A stretch of DNA of 64,000 nucleotides from Paenibacillus terrigena DSM 21567. Its GTDB lineage: Bacteria; Bacillota; Bacilli; Paenibacillales; Paenibacillaceae. The notes below the pieces were generated by a model. That model searched no databases. It saw only the letters and a list, made by a program, of their open reading frames with translations, and had not been told where the DNA came from. The stretch is from assembly GCF_000374845.1 (NCBI RefSeq), contig NZ_KB895420.1:186001-250000 (forward strand). Reading direction: 5' to 3'. Shown here one piece after another: positions 42,900 through 50,854 of the stretch (the first letter of the stretch is position 1; the number at the start of each line of letters is the position of its first letter). The translations under genes were made by a program, and so were the position numbers.

Positions 42900-44102
42900 T
42901 TGGCTAATGAATCCTATACAATTGAATCCTTGAGCGAAATGCTCAATGGACTCGTTCAAGAAGGTAAGCTGGTGTCCGGGACGATGAGTCAATTACGGCA
43001 TAAGCTGCCAGATACGTATACGAAGGTGCTCTTGAAGACAATTGAACTTCGGAAGCAGTTATATGTGCAGTTTGAATATCATTATGCGAAGCGGGTCACG
43101 CATGAGAATGTCCTGCTTGAAGAGGCTGGAGCGAAGCTTGCCGAGCTCTTCGAGCACACATTCCGGCAGGGGCTGCTTCGGACGACTTCGGAGGAGCTGC
43201 AAGTGCTGCTCTCGAAGAAGAACAAGGTGACTGTGATCCGGAAGAAGACGGCTGCGGTCGCAGCGGATTTAACGCATAATCGGAAGAAGCAGTATGTCCT
43301 CGAAGAAGGGGAACCCGTTCCGTTCTTGATTGAACTCGGTATCATGAATGCCGACGGAAAAGTGCTAGCGAAGAAATACGATAAGTTCAGGCAGATCAAT
43401 CGGTTCTTGGAGATGATTCAAGATGTATTGCCGCATTTGCCGAAGGATCGGACGATTACGATCGTTGATTTTGGCTGCGGGAAGTCTTATCTGACCTTTG
43501 CGATGTATCATTATTTGCAAGTGCAGCAAGGCTTGTCCCTGAATGTCGTAGGACTTGATCTCAAAGCCGATGTCATCGCACATTGTCAGCAGCTTGCAGA
43601 ACGTCTCGATTATGGGCAGCTGCAATTCCTCGTCGGCGATATTGCCGAGTACAATGAACTAGAGCAGGTGGATATGGTCGTAACGCTTCATGCGTGTGAT
43701 ACGGCGACAGATGCGGCACTCGAGAAAGCCGTGCGTTGGGGAGCGAATGTCATTCTCTCTGTCCCATGCTGTCAGCATGAATTATTCCGCCAGATCGATA
43801 ATCCGGCCCTTGAGCCATTGTTGTCCCATGGCATATTGAAAGAACGGTTCTCTGCGCTCGCAACCGATGCGGCGCGTGCCAAGCTGCTTGACCTTCTCGG
43901 CTATCGTACGCAACTACTCGAGTTCATTGATATGGAGCATACGCCGAAGAATATTCTAATTCGAGCAGTGAAGGGCAGTGCGTCCGCAGAACAACGTGAG
44001 CAGTGGGTTCAGGAGTACGTGCAATATCGCGATTTCCTTCATATATCGCCTTATCTAGAGCGGGCTTGCCAAGATTTGCTGCCGCCGCTGGCGCGTAAGT
44101 AG
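42900..44102 (+). CDS. SAM-dependent methyltransferase (PF13679-like, RRNAD1/TRM13-type domain)
   Basis: A 400-residue protein. The N-terminal about 170 residues are helical. The methyltransferase core (about 180-370) has TIVDFGCGKSYLTFAMYHYL (SAM loop), VVGLDLKADVIAHC, VGDIAEY, VTLHACDTATDAAL and SVPCCQHEL. The LHACDTATD and PCCQ signatures are those of the methyltransferase domain 31 group, likely acting on RNA. The start is TTG 42900, 6-7 nt after ATGGAGG; ATG 42885 has no site. Confidence 0.82.
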   Translation: MANESYTIESLSEMLNGLVQEGKLVSGTMSQLRHKLPDTYTKVLLKTIELRKQLYVQFEYHYAKRVTHENVLLEEAGAKLAELFEHTFRQGLLRTTSEELQVLLSKKNKVTVIRKKTAAVAADLTHNRKKQYVLEEGEPVPFLIELGIMNADGKVLAKKYDKFRQINRFLEMIQDVLPHLPKDRTITIVDFGCGKSYLTFAMYHYLQVQQGLSLNVVGLDLKADVIAHCQQLAERLDYGQLQFLVGDIAEYNELEQVDMVVTLHACDTATDAALEKAVRWGANVILSVPCCQHELFRQIDNPALEPLLSHGILKERFSALATDAARAKLLDLLGYRTQLLEFIDMEHTPKNILIRAVKGSASAEQREQWVQEYVQYRDFLHISPYLERACQDLLPPLARK

Positions 44103-44194
44103 CCTTGTTTTTCTAGGATGGGTGTTCGTCTTAAAGTGTCTATGGTAATATATGGTGTAAACGACGATATGACCAGATTTGGAGGGACGGCAGG

Positions 44195-44872
44195 TTGGAA
44201 GATAAGAAGTATACGAATGAACGGGAATCTGTTCCGCTAACCTCATTACTCGACTGCAGGACAGTCGTAGAACGCAAAGATTATGTATCAACGGGTGTGC
44301 TGACGTATGCGGAAGGCGATTTGCTCGAAGTCGAAATTGCGGAATACCAAGATTTCGAGCTCGGTGAATCGGTCAAAATTACAATCTATTCGCCGGTAGG
44401 TATCCATATTCTGCAATCTTCTGTCATTGCAAAATATGAGGGAGCCATCCTCATTATTCATCCGCCGAACCATCAGAGCAAGTTCGAGGACAAGCGGAAG
44501 TATCCACGGATCGCGACGAATAAGGGCGGCCATATTCTTAAAATTGTACGTCATGAGGATTTGTTCGTATTAGATGAGCCGTTGTCCTTTAACTTGTCGA
44601 ATATCAGCTTGGAAGGGATAGGCTTCATGCTGCCCAAGACAGAGTTGTTCTCCATCCATACGAGGTTTCATGGCGAATTGGATCTAGGATATCGATTCCC
44701 GTGCATCTTCATGATCGTTCGCAAGCAAGTATCGGAAGAGGGAATCTTCTATGGGGCGGAGCTGCTGGAGGTCTCTGAAGAATATGAGCGTAATTTAAGA
44801 GCGTTTATTCTGAAGCAGCAAATCGAGAACCATTACGAGATGATGAAGTCAAAGATAAAGACGGCCAAATAG
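44195..44872 (+). CDS. PilZ domain protein (cyclic di-GMP effector)
   Basis: A 225-residue protein. The N-terminal YcgR-like beta domain (about 15-95) precedes a PilZ domain (about 100-205) with the c-di-GMP signature DKRKYPRI (RxxxR) and NISLEGIGF (N/D-x-S-x-x-G). It probably acts as a c-di-GMP-responsive brake or regulator; no flagellar genes are nearby. TTG start at 44195 behind GGAGGGACGGCAGG. Monocistronic, with a terminator behind it. Confidence 0.85.
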   Translation: MEDKKYTNERESVPLTSLLDCRTVVERKDYVSTGVLTYAEGDLLEVEIAEYQDFELGESVKITIYSPVGIHILQSSVIAKYEGAILIIHPPNHQSKFEDKRKYPRIATNKGGHILKIVRHEDLFVLDEPLSFNLSNISLEGIGFMLPKTELFSIHTRFHGELDLGYRFPCIFMIVRKQVSEEGIFYGAELLEVSEEYERNLRAFILKQQIENHYEMMKSKIKTAK

Positions 44873-44893
44873 CAGATTTATTCGGGTTACAAT

Positions 44894-44939
44894 AAAAACA
44901 GGTAGCTTCGTCCATACGCTGGACAGCTACCTGTTTTTT
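44894..44939. terminator. Bidirectional terminator
   Basis: AAAAACAGGTAGCT pairs with AGCTACCTGTTTTTT between the PilZ gene and the convergent small gene. Confidence 0.9.
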
Positions 44940-44949
44940 GCTTGCCAAT

Positions 44950-45279
44950 TCACCCTCCGAATGACTCACGAAAAGCGTGGCACAGCTTCTGACGATCTAC
45001 ATTCCAGAGTGTGGCTAATTCCTCGCTGACCGCTTCGTCCCACCAATCCGATAGAAGCTTGCGATTGCTGGAATTTTCATGAATCCAGATGAGATTGCCT
45101 ATGACTTTGTGGAAATAGAGGGTTTCTCCTTGCTTCATCGATTCTTCGGGAATCCATACTTTCATGCGTTTGACGGCGCGATATAATTCGGTATTGCAGG
45201 TTCTGCGGATTTTTCGGGCGGATGGTAGATTGGCATGATGCTTCTCTGTATGCTTGGCTGTTTGATGCGGATTCGCCAC
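44950..45279 (-). CDS. Conserved-looking small protein of unknown function
   Basis: A 109-residue basic-then-acidic helical protein with Trp-rich C-terminal half (VIGNLIWIHENSSNRKLLSDWWDEAVS, ATLWNVDRQKLCHAF). No signal, no membrane segment, no catalytic motif. The start is taken as GTG 45279 with GAGAGGAG upstream; an ATG at 45300 is the alternative. I have a vague recollection of related Paenibacillus proteins labelled dehydrogenase, but nothing here supports that activity. Confidence 0.6.
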   Translation of the reverse strand: MANPHQTAKHTEKHHANLPSARKIRRTCNTELYRAVKRMKVWIPEESMKQGETLYFHKVIGNLIWIHENSSNRKLLSDWWDEAVSEELATLWNVDRQKLCHAFRESFGG

Positions 45280-45350
45280 GTGGCATCGACTCCTCTCCAT
45301 ATCAATGTATGCAGGCTGGAGTGGAGAGGCTACCGCGTAGACTTTCGATT

Positions 45351-45863
45351 CTAATCGACGACAATATATCCGATCATCGGGGCAGCCACTTCTTCATGGT
45401 TCATGGGTTTGTTCTCCTTGTTCTCTTTGTTCTCTTTGTTCTCTGTATTCGTGGCAAGATGGCCGGAATGCGTGGTGCAGATCAGACGATAGATTCCTTT
45501 TTTCTCTGGTGTGAAAGTGACGACCGTCTCACGCCCTTTGCGCACTTCCCCACGAATCGATGTCCCTTCGATATAGAAATGATGATTCGCCCCATTGACG
45601 CCATAAATACTAAGTTTGAGATTCTCCCCGAGTCGTGCTGGAATCGTACCTGGGTCCCAGCGATAGACTTCAATTTCCTTGCCATCCGCAGTCTTGGTCT
45701 TGAATTCACCGGTTACGATATGAATGGTGCGTTCTTCCGGTAGATCCGTATTGACGGGCTTGGATTGTTCCCAGCGCAAATATGCGATCGTCAGCATGAC
45801 AGCGAACATCGCGACGGCGATCCATTGGACTTGTCGTTTATTAATAACCCAGATTCTAGACAC
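45351..45863 (-). CDS. Membrane-anchored cupredoxin-like protein
   Basis: About 170 residues. One N-terminal membrane segment (QWIAVAMFAVMLTIAYL) anchors an extracellular cupredoxin-type beta barrel. Putative copper ligands are the His of NGANHHFYIEG and the Cys/His set ICTTHSGHL. The fourth ligand (Met in plastocyanin) is not at its usual place. An insert of NKENKENKENK near the C-terminus comes from a 9-bp repeat. GTG 45863 with GAGGTG upstream is preferred over GTG 45872. It may be an electron carrier or oxidase-related copper protein; no oxidase genes adjoin. Confidence 0.7.
   Translation of the reverse strand: MSRIWVINKRQVQWIAVAMFAVMLTIAYLRWEQSKPVNTDLPEERTIHIVTGEFKTKTADGKEIEVYRWDPGTIPARLGENLKLSIYGVNGANHHFYIEGTSIRGEVRKGRETVVTFTPEKKGIYRLICTTHSGHLATNTENKENKENKENKPMNHEEVAAPMIGYIVVD
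45412..45444. repeat. 9-bp microsatellite inside the cupredoxin gene
   Basis: On the plus strand TTCTCCTTG, TTCTCTTTG, TTCTCTTTG and a partial fourth copy follow one another, encoding (NKE)n on the reverse strand. The unit is a multiple of 3, so copy changes would alter length without frameshift. Confidence 0.8.
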
Positions 45864-46013
45864 TTTATTCACCTCGAATCATGCATTTGAGACAAGTGTA
45901 TGCGCGAGTGGGTCAAGCCATGCCTATGAAGTAGAAGTCATGTCCCACCGTGTGTTAGAATAATATAGATTAAAACTTAAAACTGGAGTGGAAGAAAATT
46001 ACTGGGGGGCAGA

Positions 46014-46628
46014 ATGGATACAATTCACGCAATTATTAATGACATTTTCCAATGGGTTCAAGGGTTAGGGTACTTTGGTATTGTGCTGGGTCTGATGCTC
46101 GAAGTCATTCCGAGTGAAGTTGTTCTTGCCTATGGGGGATACCTAGTCTCGACTGGGGAAATATCCTTTGTTGGAGCCGTGATCTTCGGTACGATCGGTG
46201 CGGTGGGCCAGAACTGGATTCTATATGCAATTGGCCGATTTGCAGGTCGTCCGTTTTTCGAGAAATACGGCAAGTATTTGAAGATCAAAGAGAAGCATCT
46301 GACAATAGCGGAAGGCTGGTTCAATAAGTACGGCGCCGGCATTGTATTCACGGCGAGGTTCGTTCCGTTCATGCGTCAGATTATTTCGGTGCCTGCCGGG
46401 ATGGCAAGGATGTCATTCGGTTTATTCACGCTGTTAACATTGCTTGCATCGATTCCGTGGTCGCTTATATTCGTTTTCCTCGGATGGAAGATGGGGGATC
46501 AGTGGCAGCATGTGAGTGAACAGGCAGGTCCATATGTACAGCCAACGCTCCTTATTGCAATTGCTTTGTTAATTGTTTATGTTGTCGTTAAAATATGGCG
46601 TTCCAAAACCCGTGCCAAACGAGGTTAA
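46014..46628 (+). CDS. DedA family membrane protein
   Basis: A 204-residue polytopic protein with the SNARE-associated/DedA signatures MLEVIPSEVVLAYGGYLVSTG, GQNWILYAIGRFAGRPFFEKYGKY and FTARFVPFMRQIISVPAGMARM. DedA proteins act in membrane lipid (undecaprenyl-phosphate or phosphatidylethanolamine) translocation and envelope homeostasis. ACTGGGGGGCAGA precedes the ATG. Confidence 0.9.
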   Translation: MDTIHAIINDIFQWVQGLGYFGIVLGLMLEVIPSEVVLAYGGYLVSTGEISFVGAVIFGTIGAVGQNWILYAIGRFAGRPFFEKYGKYLKIKEKHLTIAEGWFNKYGAGIVFTARFVPFMRQIISVPAGMARMSFGLFTLLTLLASIPWSLIFVFLGWKMGDQWQHVSEQAGPYVQPTLLIAIALLIVYVVVKIWRSKTRAKRG

Positions 46629-46671
46629 TGGATACGTTTCTTATACCGCAAAATGAAGGTGAGGATGTCTC

Positions 46672-47238
46672 ATGAGTAAAAATGTGTCTGGCAAGTTGCG
46701 CGGAGGAATTACACCGAAGCAATTTATGGATGGGATGCAGAAAAATCAAGATGCATTCAAGGGTTGGTACGATTCATTTTCGTGGCACAATCCAGAAGAT
46801 GAAGAGTTCTTCGAATCATTAAACAATCGTGATGATTTACGATGTCTAATCATTGCGGCGGATTGGTGCGGTGATGTCGTTCGCAACGTTCCGGTCGTAT
46901 TCCATCTGATGGAGAAGGCAGGGATTCCGACAGAGGTATTCATCATGGAAGAGCATTTGGATTTGATGGATCAGTTCTTGACGAATGGCGGACGGTCCGT
47001 GCCTGTGATCATCATTGCTGATACAGGAGGTTATGTCCTAGGGCAATGGGGTCCTCGTCCAGCAGCGGTTCAAGCGCATATGAATGCATTTAAGCTCGAG
47101 AATCCAGATTGGGAAGCACATGATTACCAAGAGAAGATTCAGATCGTTCGTCAGAAAATGATCCAAGAATATGGAGAAGGTACGAGCTATCAGGCTGTCA
47201 TTGCAGCAGAGCTTCGTGACTTACTAGCAGGAGTGTAG
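46672..47238 (+). CDS. Thioredoxin-fold protein with single active-site cysteine
   Basis: A 188-residue cytoplasmic protein of the Thioredoxin_9-like group. The core (about 55-130) has CLIIAADWCGDVVRNVPVVF and the cis-Pro strand GRSVPVIIIADTGG. The active site reads W-C-G-D, so only one Cys is present where CxxC is usual. It may act as a thiol-binding or monothiol protein. It lies 43 nt after dedA and 7 nt before an MBL-fold gene, likely one operon. Confidence 0.82.
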   Translation: MSKNVSGKLRGGITPKQFMDGMQKNQDAFKGWYDSFSWHNPEDEEFFESLNNRDDLRCLIIAADWCGDVVRNVPVVFHLMEKAGIPTEVFIMEEHLDLMDQFLTNGGRSVPVIIIADTGGYVLGQWGPRPAAVQAHMNAFKLENPDWEAHDYQEKIQIVRQKMIQEYGEGTSYQAVIAAELRDLLAGV

Positions 47239-47245
47239 AACTATC

Positions 47246-47869
47246 ATGTTAAAGATTGAATCTTTTCAACTGGGGCCGCTTGAGACGAATTGTTATCTCG
47301 TGATGAATGCGGAGACTCATAAGGCTATCGTCATTGATCCAGGTATGAATCCAGGAGCATTAATTCGTCGGATTCAGGATTTGGACGTGGAAGCGATTGT
47401 ACTGACGCACGCGCATTTCGACCATATGGGCGGCGTGGACGAAGTTCGCAAGCTGAAGAATTGCCCTGTGTATATTCATGATCTGGAAGCGGACTGGCTG
47501 ACAGATCCGAAGCTCAATGGATCGCTTCGCTGGTCGCAAGTGACCGGACCTTTGTCGACGGATCCAGCTGAATATGCGCTGGAAGATCGTCAGAGCCTGG
47601 AGCTGATCGGACATACGTTCCACGTGATGCATACGCCAGGCCATTCGCCAGGGAGCGTAAGCTTATTGCATGGGAATGATTTGTTCGCAGGGGATGTTCT
47701 CTTCCGCATGTCGGTGGGGCGCACGGATTTGCCAGGCGGACGTCAGAATGATTTGCTCGATTCCATACATCAGAAGCTGTTCAAGCTGGACGACGCGGTG
47801 AAAGTCTATCCCGGACATGGGCCAAGGACGACAATTGGATTTGAACGTGCGAACAATCCATACGTGTAA
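47246..47869 (+). CDS. Metallo-beta-lactamase-fold hydrolase (glyoxalase II-like)
   Basis: A 207-residue protein with the full metal site: THAHFDHMGG (HxHxDH), His in MHTPGHSPGS, Asp in LFAGDVLF and His in VYPGHGPRTT. It begins LGPLETNCYLVMN, typical of YqgX/glyoxalase II-like proteins that hydrolyse hydroxyacyl-thioesters. The gap to the thioredoxin-like gene is 7 nt and the nearest SD (AGGAG) is 12 nt off, so coupling is likely. Confidence 0.88.
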   Translation: MLKIESFQLGPLETNCYLVMNAETHKAIVIDPGMNPGALIRRIQDLDVEAIVLTHAHFDHMGGVDEVRKLKNCPVYIHDLEADWLTDPKLNGSLRWSQVTGPLSTDPAEYALEDRQSLELIGHTFHVMHTPGHSPGSVSLLHGNDLFAGDVLFRMSVGRTDLPGGRQNDLLDSIHQKLFKLDDAVKVYPGHGPRTTIGFERANNPYV

Positions 47870-47981
47870 GAACATTATGTGAACACTTCGACATATCTAC
47901 AAATTTCGACATTATGAGACTGGACTTTAGCACTAGGTGCTGATATACTAAACTCAATTAGAAATACTTAACTTTGCGAAG

Positions 47982-48026
47982 CACGCAAGCTGAGGAGAAT
48001 AGCTCCCGGTTTGCGTTCTTTTTTTG
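47982..48026 (+). terminator. Rho-independent terminator; possible small RNA end
   Basis: ACGCAA pairs with TTGCGT around an inner GAG/CTC stem, followed by a T7 tract. About 40 nt upstream is a TATACT-like -10 (47944-47949), so it could end a short untranslated RNA instead of the metallo-hydrolase operon. Confidence 0.6.
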
Positions 48027-48080
48027 TTTTTGTGGGCTTGGTGTGTCGATCATCAAGTGAATCCGCCGACTTTGCTACAA

Positions 48081-48466
48081 GTGCGTGTTCAAAAAGTCGG
48101 TATTTCAGCACCTGAAAGTTTTCGCAGAAAACTTACATCGTAAGCATAGCTCAGGTTGCGAGAACCTGAAGGGCATATGCTTCCGTAGCGAGTTTTTCTT
48201 CGAAAAACTTTTAGAGGAACGGAGTTTAGGCGAAACCTAAATGAGTACCTGAAATGTTTCCGAAGGAAACATACTTCGTAAGCGTAAACTCTTCGAAGGT
48301 GAACGCAAGATTCGATGTCGATTATGCTTCTTGAATGACTTCGTGATGAGATAAACCTTGATCGAAGTCATTCGATGATGATCGACCGCGATGTAAGGTA
48401 GGTTTATTCGCCAATCAGAATGCTCGCATTCTGATGTGGGCAAATGACGACTTTTTGAACAACCTC
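48081..48466. mobile_element. MITE-like repeat element, copy 1 (386 bp, reverse orientation relative to copies 2 and 3)
   Basis: It starts GTGCGTGTTCAAAAAGTC and ends GACTTTTTGAACAACCTC; the ends are related inverted repeats (15 of 18). A 5-bp direct repeat TACAA flanks it exactly (48076-48080 and 48467-48471), which looks like a target duplication. The inside is a chain of short hairpins (AGTTTTCGCAGAAAACT, GTTTTTCTTCGAAAAAC, ATGTTTCCGAAGGAAACAT, CAGAATGCTCGCATTCTG and others) and encodes nothing credible. Confidence 0.8.
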
Positions 48467-48534
48467 TACAAGGGATATCAGTCATGAAGCGCGAACATAA
48501 TTTAAGAAGCACTTGTTAGCATTGGAGGAAATGT

Positions 48535-49734
48535 ATGATGACGATCCCGAAGCAGGAAATGTTGAACCGCATCGAACGTTTGCAGTTGAAATGCCGCGAT
48601 CAGCAGATAGACGGTTGTCTTATAACGCAAAATGTCGATCTATATTATTTCACCGGATCGATGCAGACCGGTTATGCCTTTATCCCGGCGCAGGGCGAGC
48701 CGGTCTATTACGTGCGCCGCAGCTTAACGCGCGCGGTGCAGGAATCGCACGTGCGGGTCCAGCCGCTGGGCTCGTTTCGCCAATTCGGCGAAACGCTGGC
48801 GGCAGACTTCCCGCACGTGTTCGCGAGCGCTGCGCCAGTGCTCGCGACCGAGTTCGACGTGCTGCCGGTACAATTGTACCAGCGCTTCGTCGAACTGCTG
48901 CCGCCGTCGACCCGCTGGGTGGACGGCTCGCAGCTCGTCCGTGAGACGCGGATGGTGAAATCCGCGTTCGAGGTGGCCGCCATCCGTAGGGCGGCCCAGC
49001 TGGCAGACACCGCACTCGAAGATGCAGTGTCCTACCTGCGCGAGGGCATGACCGAGCTGGAATTGATGAGCCGGATCGAGTACACGTTCCGGCGTCAGGG
49101 CCATCTCGGCATCATGCGCATGCGCGGCTACAATCAGGAGATTGTGACCGGCATGGTCGGCGCAGGTGAGGCAGCAGCGGAGCCGACGTACTTCGACGGG
49201 CCAGCGGGAGGGCGGGGGATGAGCGCAGCCTATCCGCAGAGCGCAAGCTTAAGACCGATTGCAGCAGGCGAGCCGATCCTGCTCGATATTGGCTGCAACA
49301 TCGATGGTTACGTGATTGATCAGACACGCACACTTTGCATTGGGCAGCTTGATGCCGATTTGCAGGCTGCATACGATTTGTCGGAAGCGATCATTCGACA
49401 CACGGAAGAACAGCTTGTCCCAGGAACCATCGTGGAGCAGCTTTATTTTGAGTCGCTGAAGATGGCCGCAGAGGGCGGACTGGCAGAACATTTTATGGGG
49501 TTCGGCGCAGATCAGGTTCGTTTCCTCGGCCATGGCATCGGACTCGAAATTGATGAGCTCCCGGTTCTTGCCCGCGGCTTCAAGATACCGCTGCAGCCAG
49601 GCATGGTAATCGCTGTTGAACCGAAATTCACCTTCCCAGGCCGTGGGGTTGTGGGGATTGAGAATACGTACCTTATTACAGATACAGGGTTCGAGCGGCT
49701 TACCATCTCACGCGAAGGCGTTTTAACGATATAG
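48535..49734 (+). CDS. M24 family metallopeptidase (Xaa-Pro aminopeptidase-like)
   Basis: A 399-residue protein. The creatinase-type N-terminal domain (about 10-140) has ITQNVDLYYFTGSMQ. The pita-bread catalytic domain (about 150-395) has metal ligands Asp in LDIGCNIDGYVIDQTRTL (two Asp), His in FLGHGIGLEI, Glu in AVEPKF and Glu in GIENTYL. It removes N-terminal residues before proline or acts on related dipeptides. The stretch 48650-49010 is clearly richer in G+C than its neighbours. It begins 68 nt after a MITE-like element, with GGAGGA before the ATG. Confidence 0.88.
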   Translation: MMTIPKQEMLNRIERLQLKCRDQQIDGCLITQNVDLYYFTGSMQTGYAFIPAQGEPVYYVRRSLTRAVQESHVRVQPLGSFRQFGETLAADFPHVFASAAPVLATEFDVLPVQLYQRFVELLPPSTRWVDGSQLVRETRMVKSAFEVAAIRRAAQLADTALEDAVSYLREGMTELELMSRIEYTFRRQGHLGIMRMRGYNQEIVTGMVGAGEAAAEPTYFDGPAGGRGMSAAYPQSASLRPIAAGEPILLDIGCNIDGYVIDQTRTLCIGQLDADLQAAYDLSEAIIRHTEEQLVPGTIVEQLYFESLKMAAEGGLAEHFMGFGADQVRFLGHGIGLEIDELPVLARGFKIPLQPGMVIAVEPKFTFPGRGVVGIENTYLITDTGFERLTISREGVLTI

Positions 49735-49757
49735 ATGATGCTAACGCAATGAACGAG

Positions 49758-49806
49758 AAAGAGGCATACCTCTAGCAGAACCTGCTAAGGGTAGCCTCTT
49801 TTTTTG
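49758..49806 (+). terminator. Rho-independent terminator after the M24 peptidase
   Basis: AGAGGC-ATACC pairs with GGTA-GCCTCT around an inner AGCAG/CTGCT stem, then T7. Confidence 0.85.
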
Positions 49807-49930
49807 TGGGAAATCTTATTTTAAGATAAAGAAGTTATCGGTGTATACATGAACGACAAGTCCTCCTTGATGTCATAATCACTGTGTTAGTATACAATAG
49901 GAAGTTAGTGGAATAGGAGCGTGGGTAATC

Positions 49931-50581
49931 ATGAGAACAGTTCTATTAACAGGCTTTGAGCCGTTCGGTGGGGAATCAATGAATCCAGCGTGGGAAGCCG
50001 TGAAACGTCTAAATGGGGAGATCATCTCGGGGATCATTCAGATCCAATCCATTCGGCTACCGACGGTGTTCGGTGATTCGATTGCCCAGTTAGCGAAGGC
50101 TCAAGAACGAACCTCCCCTGTATTGACAATTTGTGTTGGACAAGCGGGTGGTAGCTCCGATATACGCGTGGAACGCGTCGCGATTAACTTGGATGATGCG
50201 AGAATACCTGATAATGCCGGGAATCAACCGATTGATAGCCCCATTGTAGAGAATGGCCCAACAGCTTATTGGTCGACACTTCCGGTCAAGTCAATCGTAC
50301 AAGTCTTGAAGGAGAAGGGGATTCCCGCATCGGTATCGCATAGTGCAGGGACGTATGTGTGCAATCATCTTTTCTATGGCCTAATGCACCGAATTGCAGA
50401 GGGTGCGAGCGAAGGAAAGGGAGGGTTTATTCACATTCCCTTCTTGCCAGAGCAAGCCGCTCGATATAGTAATCAGCCGAGCATGTCGCTGGATACGATT
50501 GTACAAGGGATCCGTATTGCCGTGGAGGTTAGCTTGCGGCAGCACGAAGATATTCGTGTGGTAGGCGGTACACTAGATTAG
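49931..50581 (+). CDS. pcp: Pyroglutamyl-peptidase I
   Basis: A 216-residue protein of normal length for Pcp. It begins [20 protein letters not shown]; the catalytic triad is Glu in [13 protein letters not shown], Cys in [14 protein letters not shown] and His in [11 protein letters not shown]. It removes N-terminal pyroglutamate from peptides in the cytoplasm. It follows an M24 aminopeptidase, so the two may serve peptide turnover, though a terminator separates them. Confidence 0.93.
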   Translation: MRTVLLTGFEPFGGESMNPAWEAVKRLNGEIISGIIQIQSIRLPTVFGDSIAQLAKAQERTSPVLTICVGQAGGSSDIRVERVAINLDDARIPDNAGNQPIDSPIVENGPTAYWSTLPVKSIVQVLKEKGIPASVSHSAGTYVCNHLFYGLMHRIAEGASEGKGGFIHIPFLPEQAARYSNQPSMSLDTIVQGIRIAVEVSLRQHEDIRVVGGTLD

Positions 50582-50642
50582 TAAAATCAACGACTAGCCC
50601 TCGCCATGCGTAAGAACATATTGCAATATGGATATCCTATTA

Positions 50643-50822
50643 GAGGTTGTTCAAAAAGTCATCATTTGATCACGAAGTCATTCAAGAAGCGTAATCGACA
50701 TCGAATCTTGCGTTCACCTTCGAAGTCCGGTACTCATTTAGGTTTTGCCTAAATTCCGTTCCTCCTTCTTCAGGTTCTCGCAACCTTCTCGGTGCTGAAA
50801 TGCCGACTTTTTGAACACGCAC
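50643..50822. mobile_element. MITE-like repeat element, copy 2 (180 bp, shortest)
   Basis: Starts GAGGTTGTTCAAAAAGTC and ends GACTTTTTGAACACGCAC. Its reverse complement is collinear with copy 1 but lacks several hairpin modules. Flanks TATTA (left) and TATAA (right) are an imperfect 5-bp duplication. It fills nearly all of the gap between pcp and the GDPD gene, ending 32 nt before the latter's start. Confidence 0.8.
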
Positions 50823-50854
50823 TATAATGATGTGCAGAGAGAGGAGGGGTTCGC

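Noticed and set aside
48513-48944. 143-codon frame overlapping the start of the M24 gene, and several 95-126 codon reverse frames at 48680-49104
   Set aside because: Shadows caused by high G+C in that part of the gene. Arg/Pro/Ala-rich sequence without a site or motif.
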